Shown: positions 46,188-54,484 of the stretch, piece after piece
How the letters are laid out: every line of letters starts with the position of its first letter
How positions within the stretch are numbered: position 1 is the first letter of the stretch
From: an uncultured Oscillospiraceae bacterium
GTDB taxonomy: Bacteria > Bacillota > Clostridia > Oscillospirales > Ruminococcaceae
DNA length: 64,000 nucleotides
NCBI GenBank assembly: GCA_934481355.1
Contig: CAKSPH010000005.1
Span: forward strand, 1-64,000
Reading direction: 5' to 3'
Notes under the pieces: generated by a model
Seen by the model: only the letters and a program-made list of their open reading frames with translations
Database searches by the model: none
What the model was told of the DNA's origin: nothing
Position numbers and translations under genes: made by a program

Positions 46188-47027
46188 ATGAAAAGAATAG
46201 TCACAATACAGGATTTTTCCTGCGTGGGAAGCTGCTCGCTGACCGCCGCCATTCCGGTGCTTTCAGCGGCTGGGGTGGAGTGCTGCGGGATCCCAACGGC
46301 TCTTTTGTCGAACCACACAGGATTCCCGACCTTTTACAGCATAGACCTTACCAATGAGCTGGAGCCTATCGGCAGGCAGCTTAAACGCGAACATATCGGG
46401 TTTGACGGGATATACACGGGCTACATCGCCTCGGTCGGACAAATCCATCACATCGAAGAATTTATCAGGGAATTCCGGCGGCCCGGAGCGCCTTTGTTCA
46501 TTGACCCGGTAATGGGCGACAATGGCAGAATGTATGCCGCGCTCACCGACGATTACCCGGAACACATGAGAAATTTTATCCGCGGAGCGGATATCATCAC
46601 CCCTAATATTACTGAAGCCTGTCTGCTTACCGGCAGGAGCTTCAATCCCTGCCCCACTCTGAACGAGGTAAAGGAAATGCTGACCGAACTCTGCGGCATG
46701 GGAGTAAAATTCGCGGTTATCACCGGATTCTCAGAAAAGGGACAGCTTGGTGCAGTCGGCTGCTGTGACGGAAAGTTCACGGAGTATCTCACCACGAAAA
46801 AAGACGTTTCCTGCTCGGGCACCGGAGATGTGTTTGCTTCCGCACTGCTGGGAGCGTATCTGCGCGGCGCCGACTACGCCAGGTCCCTTGAGATCGCGAC
46901 AAAGTTCACATATGCCGCCGTTGAATGCACTGCTGAGGCTCCCGACAGAAGATTCTACGGTATCCACTTTCAGAGTGTGCTCGGTGAATATATCCGGCTG
47001 CTGGACGGAATCGAAAAGGGGCAGTGA
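46188..47027 (+). CDS. Pyridoxamine kinase / pyridoxal kinase
   Basis: A 279-residue ribokinase-fold kinase of the PdxK/PdxY type. IQDFSCVGSCSLTAAIPVLSAAG is the N-terminal signature, FIDPVMGDNG the metal and phosphate region, and CSGTGDVFASALLGAYL the catalytic GTGD motif. It phosphorylates vitamin B6 vitamers to PLP precursors. AAAGGAA precedes ATG 46188. An EamA permease starts 2 nt after the stop, so the pair may couple import and trapping of a vitamer. That link is inference. Confidence 0.88.
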   Translation: MKRIVTIQDFSCVGSCSLTAAIPVLSAAGVECCGIPTALLSNHTGFPTFYSIDLTNELEPIGRQLKREHIGFDGIYTGYIASVGQIHHIEEFIREFRRPGAPLFIDPVMGDNGRMYAALTDDYPEHMRNFIRGADIITPNITEACLLTGRSFNPCPTLNEVKEMLTELCGMGVKFAVITGFSEKGQLGAVGCCDGKFTEYLTTKKDVSCSGTGDVFASALLGAYLRGADYARSLEIATKFTYAAVECTAEAPDRRFYGIHFQSVLGEYIRLLDGIEKGQ

Positions 47028-47028
47028 A

Positions 47029-47907
47029 ATGAAACTCAAGCGCCTGCACAAGGCAATCATCTGCCTGATAGTTTCCGCGTTTTTCTTTGCGCTGATGAAT
47101 ATGTTCGTGCGGCTTTCAGGAGATGTTCCCACGATAGAAAAGACGTTCTTCCGGAACCTTGTCGCGGTATTCATCGCAACGGGAGTAATGATAAAGAACC
47201 GCTGCTCCGTCATCCCACCGAAGGGCGCAAGGCTGGATATTCTGCTGCGCGCGGTGTTCGGTTACAGCGGCGTTATCCTTAACTTCTACGCAATAGACCG
47301 TCTGCCGCTCTCGGACGCCTCACTGCTGAACAAAATGTCGCCGTTCTTCGTAATACTGTTTTCTGCGTTTCTGCTGAAAGAACGCGCAAACAAGATCCAA
47401 TGGGCAATAATCATTACTGCATTCATCGGTGCGCTGTTCGTGATCAAGCCGACTTTCCAGAATGCCGACCTGATTGCCTCCATAGCCGGATTCTTCGGAG
47501 GAATGTGTGCCGGCGCCGCCTACACATTTGTAAGGCGTGCAACCAATCACGGCGCAAAGGGATATTACATAGTGTTCTTCTTCTCGGCGTTCTCCTCTCT
47601 GGTGGCTCTGCCGCTTATGATGTTCGATTTCAAGCCGCTTTCATGGTATCAGTTCCTCATGCTTATCGGTGCAGGAACTAGCGCGGCTATCGCACAATTC
47701 TGCATTACCACCGCGTATTCCTACGCACCTGCAAAGGAAGTCTCCATCTACGATTATTCTCAGATAATTTTCGCGGCGGGACTTGGTTTCATTGTGTTCG
47801 GTCAGATTCCGGATATTTTCAGCTTTATCGGCTACGCAATAATCATTGCGGCGGCTTTCGCAATGTTCAAATACAACAACCGACATCACGAGGAAAAAAC
47901 AGAATAG
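47029..47907 (+). CDS. EamA/DMT-family permease
   Basis: A 292-residue membrane protein with about ten hydrophobic segments in two repeated EamA halves. EKTFFRNLVAVFIATGVM and SDASLLNKMSPFFVILFSAFLLKE are typical of the first half, and EVSIYDYSQIIFAAGLGFIVFGQIPD of the second. DMT permeases move small metabolites, and the substrate is not predictable. The stop is followed directly by a strong terminator. The ATG at 47029 is fixed by the short gap to the kinase; a longer frame overlaps that gene and is rejected. Confidence 0.88.
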   Translation: MKLKRLHKAIICLIVSAFFFALMNMFVRLSGDVPTIEKTFFRNLVAVFIATGVMIKNRCSVIPPKGARLDILLRAVFGYSGVILNFYAIDRLPLSDASLLNKMSPFFVILFSAFLLKERANKIQWAIIITAFIGALFVIKPTFQNADLIASIAGFFGGMCAGAAYTFVRRATNHGAKGYYIVFFFSAFSSLVALPLMMFDFKPLSWYQFLMLIGAGTSAAIAQFCITTAYSYAPAKEVSIYDYSQIIFAAGLGFIVFGQIPDIFSFIGYAIIIAAAFAMFKYNNRHHEEKTE

Positions 47908-47937
47908 AAAAAGGCGCGGAAACCGCGCCTTTTTTAT
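47908..47937 (+). terminator. Bidirectional terminator between EamA and DUF3877-like genes
   Basis: AAAAAGGCGCGG pairs with CCGCGCCTTTTTT around an AAA loop. T-runs lie on both strands, so it can serve the converging genes on each side. Confidence 0.88.
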
Positions 47938-47940
47938 AGT

Positions 47941-48480
47941 TCAGAATCCGAACGACTCGTAGTCCTCCCTGGTAAAGCGGTGATAAGTCATTCGCACACC
48001 CTCGTCGGCAAAACAATAGATATACTCATCCGGTTTCCCATCCTCAAAATAAATCAGATAATCAAACTCGTCATTGCCGGATTCTTCAATGTGTACCTTG
48101 TCTGAGTACTTCCGGAACAACGAAGTGATATCATCAAGTGTTGTGGTGTTCTTCCACATGAGCTCAACAAATTCCGGCAGGAAACTGCATTTGTCTGCGT
48201 GTTCACGGATATAATCAACGCCTTTGGATTGTATACTCAGGCGTATATTCTTGCCGCCGTACTGCTTTTCAAACTCGATTCTGCCCAAACGCTCCTCGGC
48301 ATAGTCTGCAAATTTTTCGAGCTGTTCCAGCATTTCTTCTATGTCAGCACTTGTGCCCAGCAGCCTATTCAGGGAGTCCAGCGGATAATTCATGCTCATT
48401 GTATGGCTGGAAAAGCCCATTTTAAGCTGCGCCTCATAAATTACATCACATATATTCTTTTCAAGTTTTTCGAAGTCCAT
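47941..48480 (-). CDS. Hypothetical protein, DUF3877-like
   Basis: A 179-residue soluble protein with no membrane segment. The N-terminus MDFEKLEKNICDVIYEAQ and NYPLDSLNRLLG, and the acidic DYLIYFEDGKPDEYIYCFADEGVRMTYHRFT, resemble what I recall of the DUF3877 family of Clostridia; this was not checked. AAAGGAA precedes ATG 48480. Repeat elements lie about 75 nt upstream. No function is known. Confidence 0.7.
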   Translation of the reverse strand: MDFEKLEKNICDVIYEAQLKMGFSSHTMSMNYPLDSLNRLLGTSADIEEMLEQLEKFADYAEERLGRIEFEKQYGGKNIRLSIQSKGVDYIREHADKCSFLPEFVELMWKNTTTLDDITSLFRKYSDKVHIEESGNDEFDYLIYFEDGKPDEYIYCFADEGVRMTYHRFTREDYESFGF

Positions 48481-48555
48481 CTGATTCCTTTCCCAGTATT
48501 TCGGTAGGTTTTGTTTATATTTTACCACATATCCTCTTAAAAATCAATAGGGAAC

Positions 48556-48725
48556 ATATGGTAACCTCTAAAAACCTCCTTCACGGCAGATTTCTATGAC
48601 TTATATCATCTGCTGCGTTACCAAACCTTGAAATACATACAGTATTACTGCGGTTTGGTGCCTTGCATCTGATATAAGTCATATACGAAATCTGCTCGTG
48701 TCCCGGTTTTTAGAGGTTACCATAT
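48556..48725. repeat. Palindromic element, family A (MITE-like)
   Basis: 170 bp bounded by perfect 21-bp inverted repeats (core GGTAACCTCTAAAAACC at 48560-48576, its complement at 48705-48721, both extended by ATAT). The interior is itself a long imperfect hairpin: GGCAGATTTC...ATGACTTATATCA pairs with TGATATAAGTCAT...GAAATCTGC, and ACCAAACC with GGTTTGGT. It encodes nothing. The ends match those of the family B elements at 17.7 and 54.5 kb. Confidence 0.85.
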
Positions 48726-48876
48726 AAAAACCGGTGTGAAAAACAAAAACGTACGGGTGCGCCAGATTCTGTGGGAAGCCGATGAAGTAAGGCTGTATGC
48801 CTTACGGAGAGGTTTGGCGGAGAAAACGGTGCGCACTGTACATTTTCGCTCACACAAGGGTTTTAGACTGACCAAT
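48726..48876. repeat. Hairpin-rich repeat element, family B copy 2 (left end lost)
   Basis: About 150 bp starting AAAAACCGGTGTGAAAA directly after the right end of the family A element. It shares the hairpin GTAAGGCTGTATGCCTTAC (48787-48805) and CATTTTCGCTC with copies 1 and 3. The right end is degenerate (GGGTTTTAGACTGACC). The outer part of its left inverted repeat is missing or shared with element A. A 70-codon frame through it carries the RKAYSLTSSA peptide and is not a gene. Confidence 0.8.
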
Positions 48877-48880
48877 AGGA

Positions 48881-48914
48881 AAAGGCACGAAACTTTGAAG
48901 TCCCGTGCCTTTTT
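48881..48914 (-). terminator. Terminator of the dockerin protein gene
   Basis: AAAGGCACG pairs with CGTGCCTTT around a loop. On the minus strand TTTTCC follows, directly after the stop codon at 48916. Confidence 0.65.
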
Positions 48915-48915
48915 A

Positions 48916-51900
48916 TCACAGAAGTCCAACGATGGATTTCAGAATCGCTGCTGAATCAAGCGCATTCACGAATCCGTCCCCGTTGAAGTCACAAGTGTCA
49001 TCTAATTCATAGCGCCCTATGCACATCTTAAGAATCGCCGAAGCGTCCTTGGCGTCAATACGTGTACTGTTATCTGCGTCGCCCGGAAGTCTTGTCCTGG
49101 TATCCAGCATAACCACATAGTCTCCGCTGCGTGTAGGCTTCGCCTGTGCTATTCCAGTGCTTGGAGCAACCTTCGAGGTAGAAACAAAATCAAGAAGATA
49201 TGTTTCCTCATTGTAAACGAACATATTTATAAAGCGGTTCTTTTCCTTGCAGCCTGTCTTGATATAGAGCACCGCGCCAACTTTATTTTCACCGTATGTG
49301 TGGATCCTGACAACTTCGCTCTCGCCTGCCGTATCTACAAGCACTGACGGAATATACACATCTGTGCTCTTCAGTCCAACGCTGACGGCTCCGACAGTAT
49401 TTTTCAGGGAACCTGCGTCAATCACCCAGCTCAGCATATCATTTACCACAAATTCAAGGGTTGCTTTTCTGGAGGTCGCAGCATTGATTATATCAGCCGG
49501 AACGGAAGTATTGCCGTTCAGATATATCACTAATCTGGACTCTGCCTTTGCCGCCTTGACCTTAAGCAGAAGCTGATCCCAGCCCTTTACTGCACTCCCC
49601 TTCATTGTGGGAGGAGAAACAGTTGTATCATCAGTGGAAGCGGAGCTGTCATCCTTGTTCGTGTCGTCCGTCTTTGTGGAATCGTCCTTCTTGCCATCGT
49701 CGGTCTTGTTGTCGTCCTTGGTTGTGTCGCTGCTTGTACCGTCGTCCTTTTTGCGGACAACGATATTGAAGCTTGTAGTAGCACCATGGAAGTTCACAAT
49801 AACCGTCTGCTGACCAAGAACCCAGCTGTCGAATTCCTCGATCATATCTTCATCTATAAGGATACTCTCAGTCTTGCCATCCTCGTATGTTACCTTTATC
49901 TGGCCGCCTGTAACATTTATTAATTCGCCGAGGTAATATGAATATTTAAGCGGACGCTTTTCAAGCTCAATGGATTTGACTCCATAATCCACGCCTACCG
50001 TATACTTGTATTCTGCAACGGGGCTGTCATCAACGTTAGGATCAGTTGATTTCGCATATGTATATATCGTATACACATCTGATGTATACTTATCCTTTTT
50101 CAGCGTGATGATAGTATTAGCCGTGTACTTTTTATACTTAGATATTGCAAGATTGCTGTCAAGTGTATAGTATATCTCTGCGTTCTTGGTATCACATGAC
50201 AGAGTCAGCTTAACGGTATCCTCATAGGTTCCGGCATTTTTGCTGGGATAAGGAGAAAGCGCCTTATCCTTAGGAATATTGATCGTATATGTATACGACA
50301 CTACATCGGAATCAAACATTCTGCCGGTGGTATCCTTAGCATAGCAATAGATCCTGAATGTTTTGCTTGTGTTGGGATCCGTGGTAAGCGTGATAACTCC
50401 TGTATACTTGGTATAGCTCTCCTTCTTTGCCGAGGGATCCATGGAATAATACACATCTGCGCCTACAGAGGATGTATTCAGCGCGACATTCAGCTTGTAC
50501 TGATATGTGCCGGAAGCGATATTCGCGGTAGGCTTCTCAGCGGTCGGCTTAGGAATCTTTACCGTATATACGAAGGTGCTTACGGAACTCTCCTTCATTC
50601 CGGGAGCCGTTGCGATCGCCTTTATGTAATAATCAACAGTTTCGCCCGGAATACCGGAAAGCTTTATCGGAGCAGACGAAGAGAATGCAGTGCCGCCTGT
50701 CACGGTAGGAGCCGCAATGCTAGAATCGTTGCCGATGGTGTAATAAATTGTCGCGTACTCCGGGATAGTCTTGAGGTATACTTTGGTTTCCTCATAGAAT
50801 GCGACCTTCCCCTCGGTTGAGTCCAGCGGGTCAGCCCACGGAGGAGTCACAGTTCCCGCCTCGCCGACATTCACGACAATTTCAACTGTGTCGCCGTTCT
50901 TGGTGGTGTCGATATAATCAGGCAGTGTGACCTTTCCCTTGAGCTTGAACTGCTGCGCAGCTCCCATTTTCGGGTTGTATACATCATTTGCCGAGGTAAG
51001 ATCCCATGTAACTGAACAGCCGTCCTCAAGCGGGGTTCCGGTAGGCGCTTCAACGGATACAAGCGCTGGCAGAAGTTTGCCGATATCAGATATCGAGGTA
51101 CCGTTCATGGCATAGACTGCCTTGGGTTCGATGATTTTGTAATCGTCCAGTTTCTCGGTCTTTCCCGGGAATGTGTATGTAACTGTCAGCGTACCGGTGG
51201 AGTTGGTCATGCACTTCGCGGAATTGCCGTTTACAAACGCCTGCGTTGAGAAGAACGCATACATATTCTTAGCGGTGAGCTGAACGCTTACCGAATAGCT
51301 GGTATTATAATCCGCCTTGCCGTTGGAATTCGAACCGATCCACGCAACTGCGGAAACAAGCGCTATGCCATATCTCTCAGGGTCAGAGGACGGAGTAACA
51401 AGCGTTGCGACCGTGTTGAAAGTCTCACCGCCGACCGGAGCCTCTATCTCAAGATGAACTTCGGGAATGTTAGTCAGGTTTGACGGCTCCAGCGTGATGG
51501 AATATTTAAACATAGACACAGCACTGGTATTGAAGCGCTCGTTGTATGCCACCGCCTTGATGTAATAGGTCTTGGTGGTTCCGACAACGCCGGCAAGGTT
51601 GATGCCGCCGTTATACTTGAAGTTAGTTGAGGTTTCAACGCCGCCCTGCGGGTCAGGACCGTTCTCATTCTCACTTATGGTATAGTAGATAGTTTCGGAA
51701 GAACCGAGTTTTACGGTAATACCAGTTCTGTATTCACCCTCGGCGGTAGTAGTTGTCGGCTTTGCAAGCTGATCAGCCGCAAGAACGGTCACATTTACAA
51801 AAACGTTGTACTTGGTCGTGGTATCCTCTACCAGTGAGCCTGACGGGACTGACAAAGTACCGCGTATTTTGAAGTTCTGCTGTGCAACATCGTTAGGATT

Positions 51901-52593
51901 GTATGTGCTTGAGGTTGCATAATCAAATGTATTGAGCGCGGTTTTCCATGTTATCTTGGACTCAAACGAATATGTGGAATCCTCGGTACGGACAAGCGCC
52001 GTATCAGGAAGTTTTCTTAAAATCTCAGCGTCTGTTGTGTGGCAGGGAAACGGATCGATGGTTATTTCCTTGCTGCCCTCCGGGATAGTCGTGGTCGCAA
52101 CAAACTCTGCGCTTACCGTATTAGGAAGGCGCGTCGCATCAAAGGACATCTCCGCGATTATGTACTGATCTCCCTCTGTACGGGTGGTCATTGCCTGCGG
52201 TGCAGAGCCTATGTAATAAAAGACTTTTGCATTTTTCTCAACAGAATAGTTGGTTATATCTATTCTGAGGGATATTTCAACACGGTATTTCTTGTTGTAA
52301 CCAGCATTTCCTGTAACAACGGTATTGCTTCCGTCATCAAGGTACCATGTTACCTTTTTCTCACGGATAGCCGTTTCTCTGTTGGTCTTTATGGCAGAAG
52401 TCCCCCAGAAGCTCTTTCCCGCCTCTGGTGAAGCCGGAACGCTGTCCAGCGTAATTTCAGAAATAGGAATTATATCCGCCGCAGACGCTCTGCCGGCTTC
52501 ACTGATCAGTTCCCCAAGCATAGCCGTATCCGTCAGCGTGAACATAAGCGCAAACGCCGCCAGCACAGCAGTAATTTTCTTCAATAACTTCAT
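48916..52593 (-). CDS. Large secreted dockerin protein with chitobiase-C-like and Ig-like repeats
   Basis: A 1225-residue exported protein. A signal peptide lies at about residues 1-39 (KKITAVLAAFALMFT...GRASA). At least four modules carry a Y-Y-T/S-I/L...Y-I-K-A signature (near 285-370, 595-690, 690-780, 780-870), resembling chitobiase/beta-hexosaminidase C-terminal domains. An Ig-like Big_3 type module follows (about 870-947), then an Asp/Thr/Lys-rich linker (948-995) and an unassigned domain (996-1168). The end is a type I dockerin (1169-1225) with two Ca-binding loops, DADNSTRIDAKDA and DFNGDGFVNALDS. No catalytic domain is recognised. It is probably a surface or cellulosome-associated binding protein. 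GGAGG precedes ATG 52593. Confidence 0.85.
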   Translation of the reverse strand: MKLLKKITAVLAAFALMFTLTDTAMLGELISEAGRASAADIIPISEITLDSVPASPEAGKSFWGTSAIKTNRETAIREKKVTWYLDDGSNTVVTGNAGYNKKYRVEISLRIDITNYSVEKNAKVFYYIGSAPQAMTTRTEGDQYIIAEMSFDATRLPNTVSAEFVATTTIPEGSKEITIDPFPCHTTDAEILRKLPDTALVRTEDSTYSFESKITWKTALNTFDYATSSTYNPNDVAQQNFKIRGTLSVPSGSLVEDTTTKYNVFVNVTVLAADQLAKPTTTTAEGEYRTGITVKLGSSETIYYTISENENGPDPQGGVETSTNFKYNGGINLAGVVGTTKTYYIKAVAYNERFNTSAVSMFKYSITLEPSNLTNIPEVHLEIEAPVGGETFNTVATLVTPSSDPERYGIALVSAVAWIGSNSNGKADYNTSYSVSVQLTAKNMYAFFSTQAFVNGNSAKCMTNSTGTLTVTYTFPGKTEKLDDYKIIEPKAVYAMNGTSISDIGKLLPALVSVEAPTGTPLEDGCSVTWDLTSANDVYNPKMGAAQQFKLKGKVTLPDYIDTTKNGDTVEIVVNVGEAGTVTPPWADPLDSTEGKVAFYEETKVYLKTIPEYATIYYTIGNDSSIAAPTVTGGTAFSSSAPIKLSGIPGETVDYYIKAIATAPGMKESSVSTFVYTVKIPKPTAEKPTANIASGTYQYKLNVALNTSSVGADVYYSMDPSAKKESYTKYTGVITLTTDPNTSKTFRIYCYAKDTTGRMFDSDVVSYTYTINIPKDKALSPYPSKNAGTYEDTVKLTLSCDTKNAEIYYTLDSNLAISKYKKYTANTIITLKKDKYTSDVYTIYTYAKSTDPNVDDSPVAEYKYTVGVDYGVKSIELEKRPLKYSYYLGELINVTGGQIKVTYEDGKTESILIDEDMIEEFDSWVLGQQTVIVNFHGATTSFNIVVRKKDDGTSSDTTKDDNKTDDGKKDDSTKTDDTNKDDSSASTDDTTVSPPTMKGSAVKGWDQLLLKVKAAKAESRLVIYLNGNTSVPADIINAATSRKATLEFVVNDMLSWVIDAGSLKNTVGAVSVGLKSTDVYIPSVLVDTAGESEVVRIHTYGENKVGAVLYIKTGCKEKNRFINMFVYNEETYLLDFVSTSKVAPSTGIAQAKPTRSGDYVVMLDTRTRLPGDADNSTRIDAKDASAILKMCIGRYELDDTCDFNGDGFVNALDSAAILKSIVGLL

Positions 52594-52630
52594 ACCAATA
52601 CCTCCGGATATACGAATTGTATACAGTATT

Positions 52631-52659
52631 ATTATATATTATTTTCCTCGTCAAGTCAA
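52631..52659 (-). promoter_or_regulatory. Promoter of the dockerin protein gene
   Basis: Minus strand TTGACT (52659-52654), 17-nt spacer, TATAAT (52636-52631), 38 nt before the start codon. Confidence 0.78.
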
Positions 52660-52756
52660 TAGAAAAATGATTTTTAGCACCGGCATATCCGTATGCTTTC
52701 ATAATATATATCGGCAGAAATCCCAAATAATGAACATCTGTCAGATGTTTTTGCAA

Positions 52757-52981
52757 TTATTTCTTTGACACCGTGAAAATCAGGCCGCCGTCCATGAAAT
52801 CCGCACGGAATCCCATGCCGGAGAAGTAATCACATATAAATTCCCGCAGGCTGTCATTTTTCTCGTCAAGCGAAAAATACTGTCCGCCGCAGCCATCGTG
52901 AAAATGCACATGATCCGGATAATGCTCAGCACAGGCGGCTTTCAGCTTCAGAACATCGCCGTACTCAAAAATATGGCTCAT
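52757..52981 (-). CDS. Small RDAC-like protein
   Basis: A 74-residue soluble protein. HVHFHDGCGGQYFSLDEK resembles the short Clostridia proteins named for an R-D-A-C motif (H-x-R-D-A-C-G-G-Q), here changed to H-D-G-C. The assignment is from memory and should be checked. Several His and one Cys in a row could bind metal. AGGAGG lies 7 nt before ATG 52981, which overlaps the LysR stop as ATGA, so it is co-translated with the regulator. No function is known. Confidence 0.65.
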   Translation of the reverse strand: MSHIFEYGDVLKLKAACAEHYPDHVHFHDGCGGQYFSLDEKNDSLREFICDYFSGMGFRADFMDGGLIFTVSKK

Positions 52982-53922
52982 CTCTTGTCCTCCTTGAGTT
53001 CGCCGCACTGGCTCAGGTACCGGCGCACCTCGCTGATGTACACATCTCCGATATCGCTGAGCATATTGTGCTTCTTGACTATATAGCCTATCTCCATTAT
53101 CGTGTTGCGGTTGTGCTCGTCCTCGCGGAACGGCACTGCGCGGAAGTCACTCCCGTTGAGCTCCTCGCAGATTATTCCGGAACAGAGCGTGTAGCCATTC
53201 AGGCCGATCATCAGGTTGAGCTGAGTTGCACGGTCATTGCTGCGTATCATTCGGGGATAGTCGTTGTCCGTGAGTATCTCCTCCGCAAGGAAGCCGGACG
53301 CCCCGTCGCCCTGCTCGAAAACCATGCATGGATAATCAGCAAGCTGCTCTATGCCTATGGAGCTTTCACCGGCAAGCGGGTGGTGCTTCCAGAGGTAAAC
53401 ATATGCGCGGCAGTCTATAAGCGGAACGAATTCAAGCTCCTGCTCACGCAGAAGACGCTCAATTATTCTGCGGTTATAATCGCACTGATAGATTATTCCT
53501 ATCTCACTGCGGAAACTTCCGACATCGTTCAGCACGTCCATTGTACGGGTCTCGCGAATGGCAAATTCAAAATTCAGCGTGCCGAAGCGCTTCACCATTT
53601 CAACGAATGCCTTGACAGCGAATGAATAGTGCTGAGTCGATACGCCGAATTTTCGCTTCACATTGCCCGAGCCGCCGTATTTCTGCCGGAGAATGTCGTA
53701 CTGCTGGCACACCTGCCGTACATACATCAGAAAATCCGAACCCTCCGCAGTGACTGTTACACCGTGGCTGCCCCTGACGAATATCTGTATTCCCGCTTCC
53801 TTTTCGAGCTCCCTGACCGCGCTGGTCAGCGACGGCTGGGAAACAAAAAGCCTTTCAGCGGCTTTGTTCATTGAGCCTTCATCGGCGATGGCAAGAACAT
53901 ATTTCATCTGCTGTAAAGTCAT
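52978..53922 (-). CDS. LysR-family transcriptional regulator
   Basis: A 314-residue LysR regulator. The N-terminal winged helix is MKYVLAIADEGSMNKAAERLFVSQPSLTSAVRELEKEAG (within residues 6-45). A substrate-binding domain follows from about residue 90. Its only obvious partner is the small RDAC-like protein encoded in overlap. The ligand and targets are unknown; a palindrome upstream of its promoter may be its own operator. GAGAGG precedes ATG 53922. Confidence 0.92.
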   Translation of the reverse strand: MTLQQMKYVLAIADEGSMNKAAERLFVSQPSLTSAVRELEKEAGIQIFVRGSHGVTVTAEGSDFLMYVRQVCQQYDILRQKYGGSGNVKRKFGVSTQHYSFAVKAFVEMVKRFGTLNFEFAIRETRTMDVLNDVGSFRSEIGIIYQCDYNRRIIERLLREQELEFVPLIDCRAYVYLWKHHPLAGESSIGIEQLADYPCMVFEQGDGASGFLAEEILTDNDYPRMIRSNDRATQLNLMIGLNGYTLCSGIICEELNGSDFRAVPFREDEHNRNTIMEIGYIVKKHNMLSDIGDVYISEVRRYLSQCGELKEDKR

Positions 53923-53955
53923 ACGTTACCTCTCTGCAACAAGTAATATGCTTCA

Positions 53956-54015
53956 ATTATAGCACCATATCCCGCCGCTGTCAAGAGAATCTATGGCTAT
54001 TGCCTCTATCAATAG
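53956..54015 (-). promoter_or_regulatory. LysR promoter with adjoining palindrome
   Basis: Minus strand TTGACA (53984-53979), 17-nt spacer, TATAAT (53961-53956), a perfect consensus. Just upstream, CTATTG (53997-54002) and CAATAG (54010-54015) form an interrupted palindrome containing an ATT-N9-AAT, T-N11-A type site. It suits LysR autoregulation. Confidence 0.72.
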
Positions 54016-54032
54016 AAAATTCTTATAATAAA

Positions 54033-54059
54033 AATGCTGCCCGAAAGCAGCACTTTTAT
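54033..54059 (-). terminator. Terminator of the bacteriohemerythrin gene
   Basis: AGTGCTGC pairs with GCAGCA(T). On the minus strand TTTTTATTATAAG follows. It starts right after the stop at 54062. Confidence 0.78.
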
Positions 54060-54061
54060 AT

Positions 54062-54460
54062 TTACTTGTTAAGGAAAGCGCCAAGTTTCTTGTCCTCGGT
54101 ACGGATATGCGTTACCAGAAGTCCGATGTGTCCGTTGAGCTTCGCAAGATCCGCAATGGAAACGCCTGAATCGGATATCCCGGCGGTGATCTCCTTCAGC
54201 GTCTGCTTGTACTTCTCGTGGAAAGCATGGTGGCTCTCATAGCCCGGATAGCCGCTCTGCTTCTGGAGTCTCTCCTCATCGGCGAAATGGCGCTCCACAT
54301 AATCATTCAGAAACTTTACCGTTTCCCCCATCTGGCCGCGTCCATTGCCGGATGAGCAGGCGTCCATAAGCTTGTTAGCCGCCGCGAGAAGCTCGCGGTG
54401 TTCCCTGTCAATAAGTGCGTTGCCTGTTTCAAGGTCCTTCGTAAATTCAAATCTAGCCAT
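54062..54460 (-). CDS. Bacteriohemerythrin
   Basis: A 132-residue di-iron oxygen-binding protein. The four-helix bundle ligands are visible: IDREHRELL (His), HFADEE (His, Glu), HHAFHE (two His) and HIRTED (His, Asp). It is a stand-alone domain with no signalling fusion. In an anaerobe it probably binds or senses oxygen. GGAGGAAG precedes ATG 54460. A family B repeat element ends 24 nt upstream, so the mRNA leader probably contains it. Confidence 0.93.
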   Translation of the reverse strand: MARFEFTKDLETGNALIDREHRELLAAANKLMDACSSGNGRGQMGETVKFLNDYVERHFADEERLQKQSGYPGYESHHAFHEKYKQTLKEITAGISDSGVSIADLAKLNGHIGLLVTHIRTEDKKLGAFLNK

Positions 54461-54484
54461 GACTTCCTCCATATCCATATTTTA

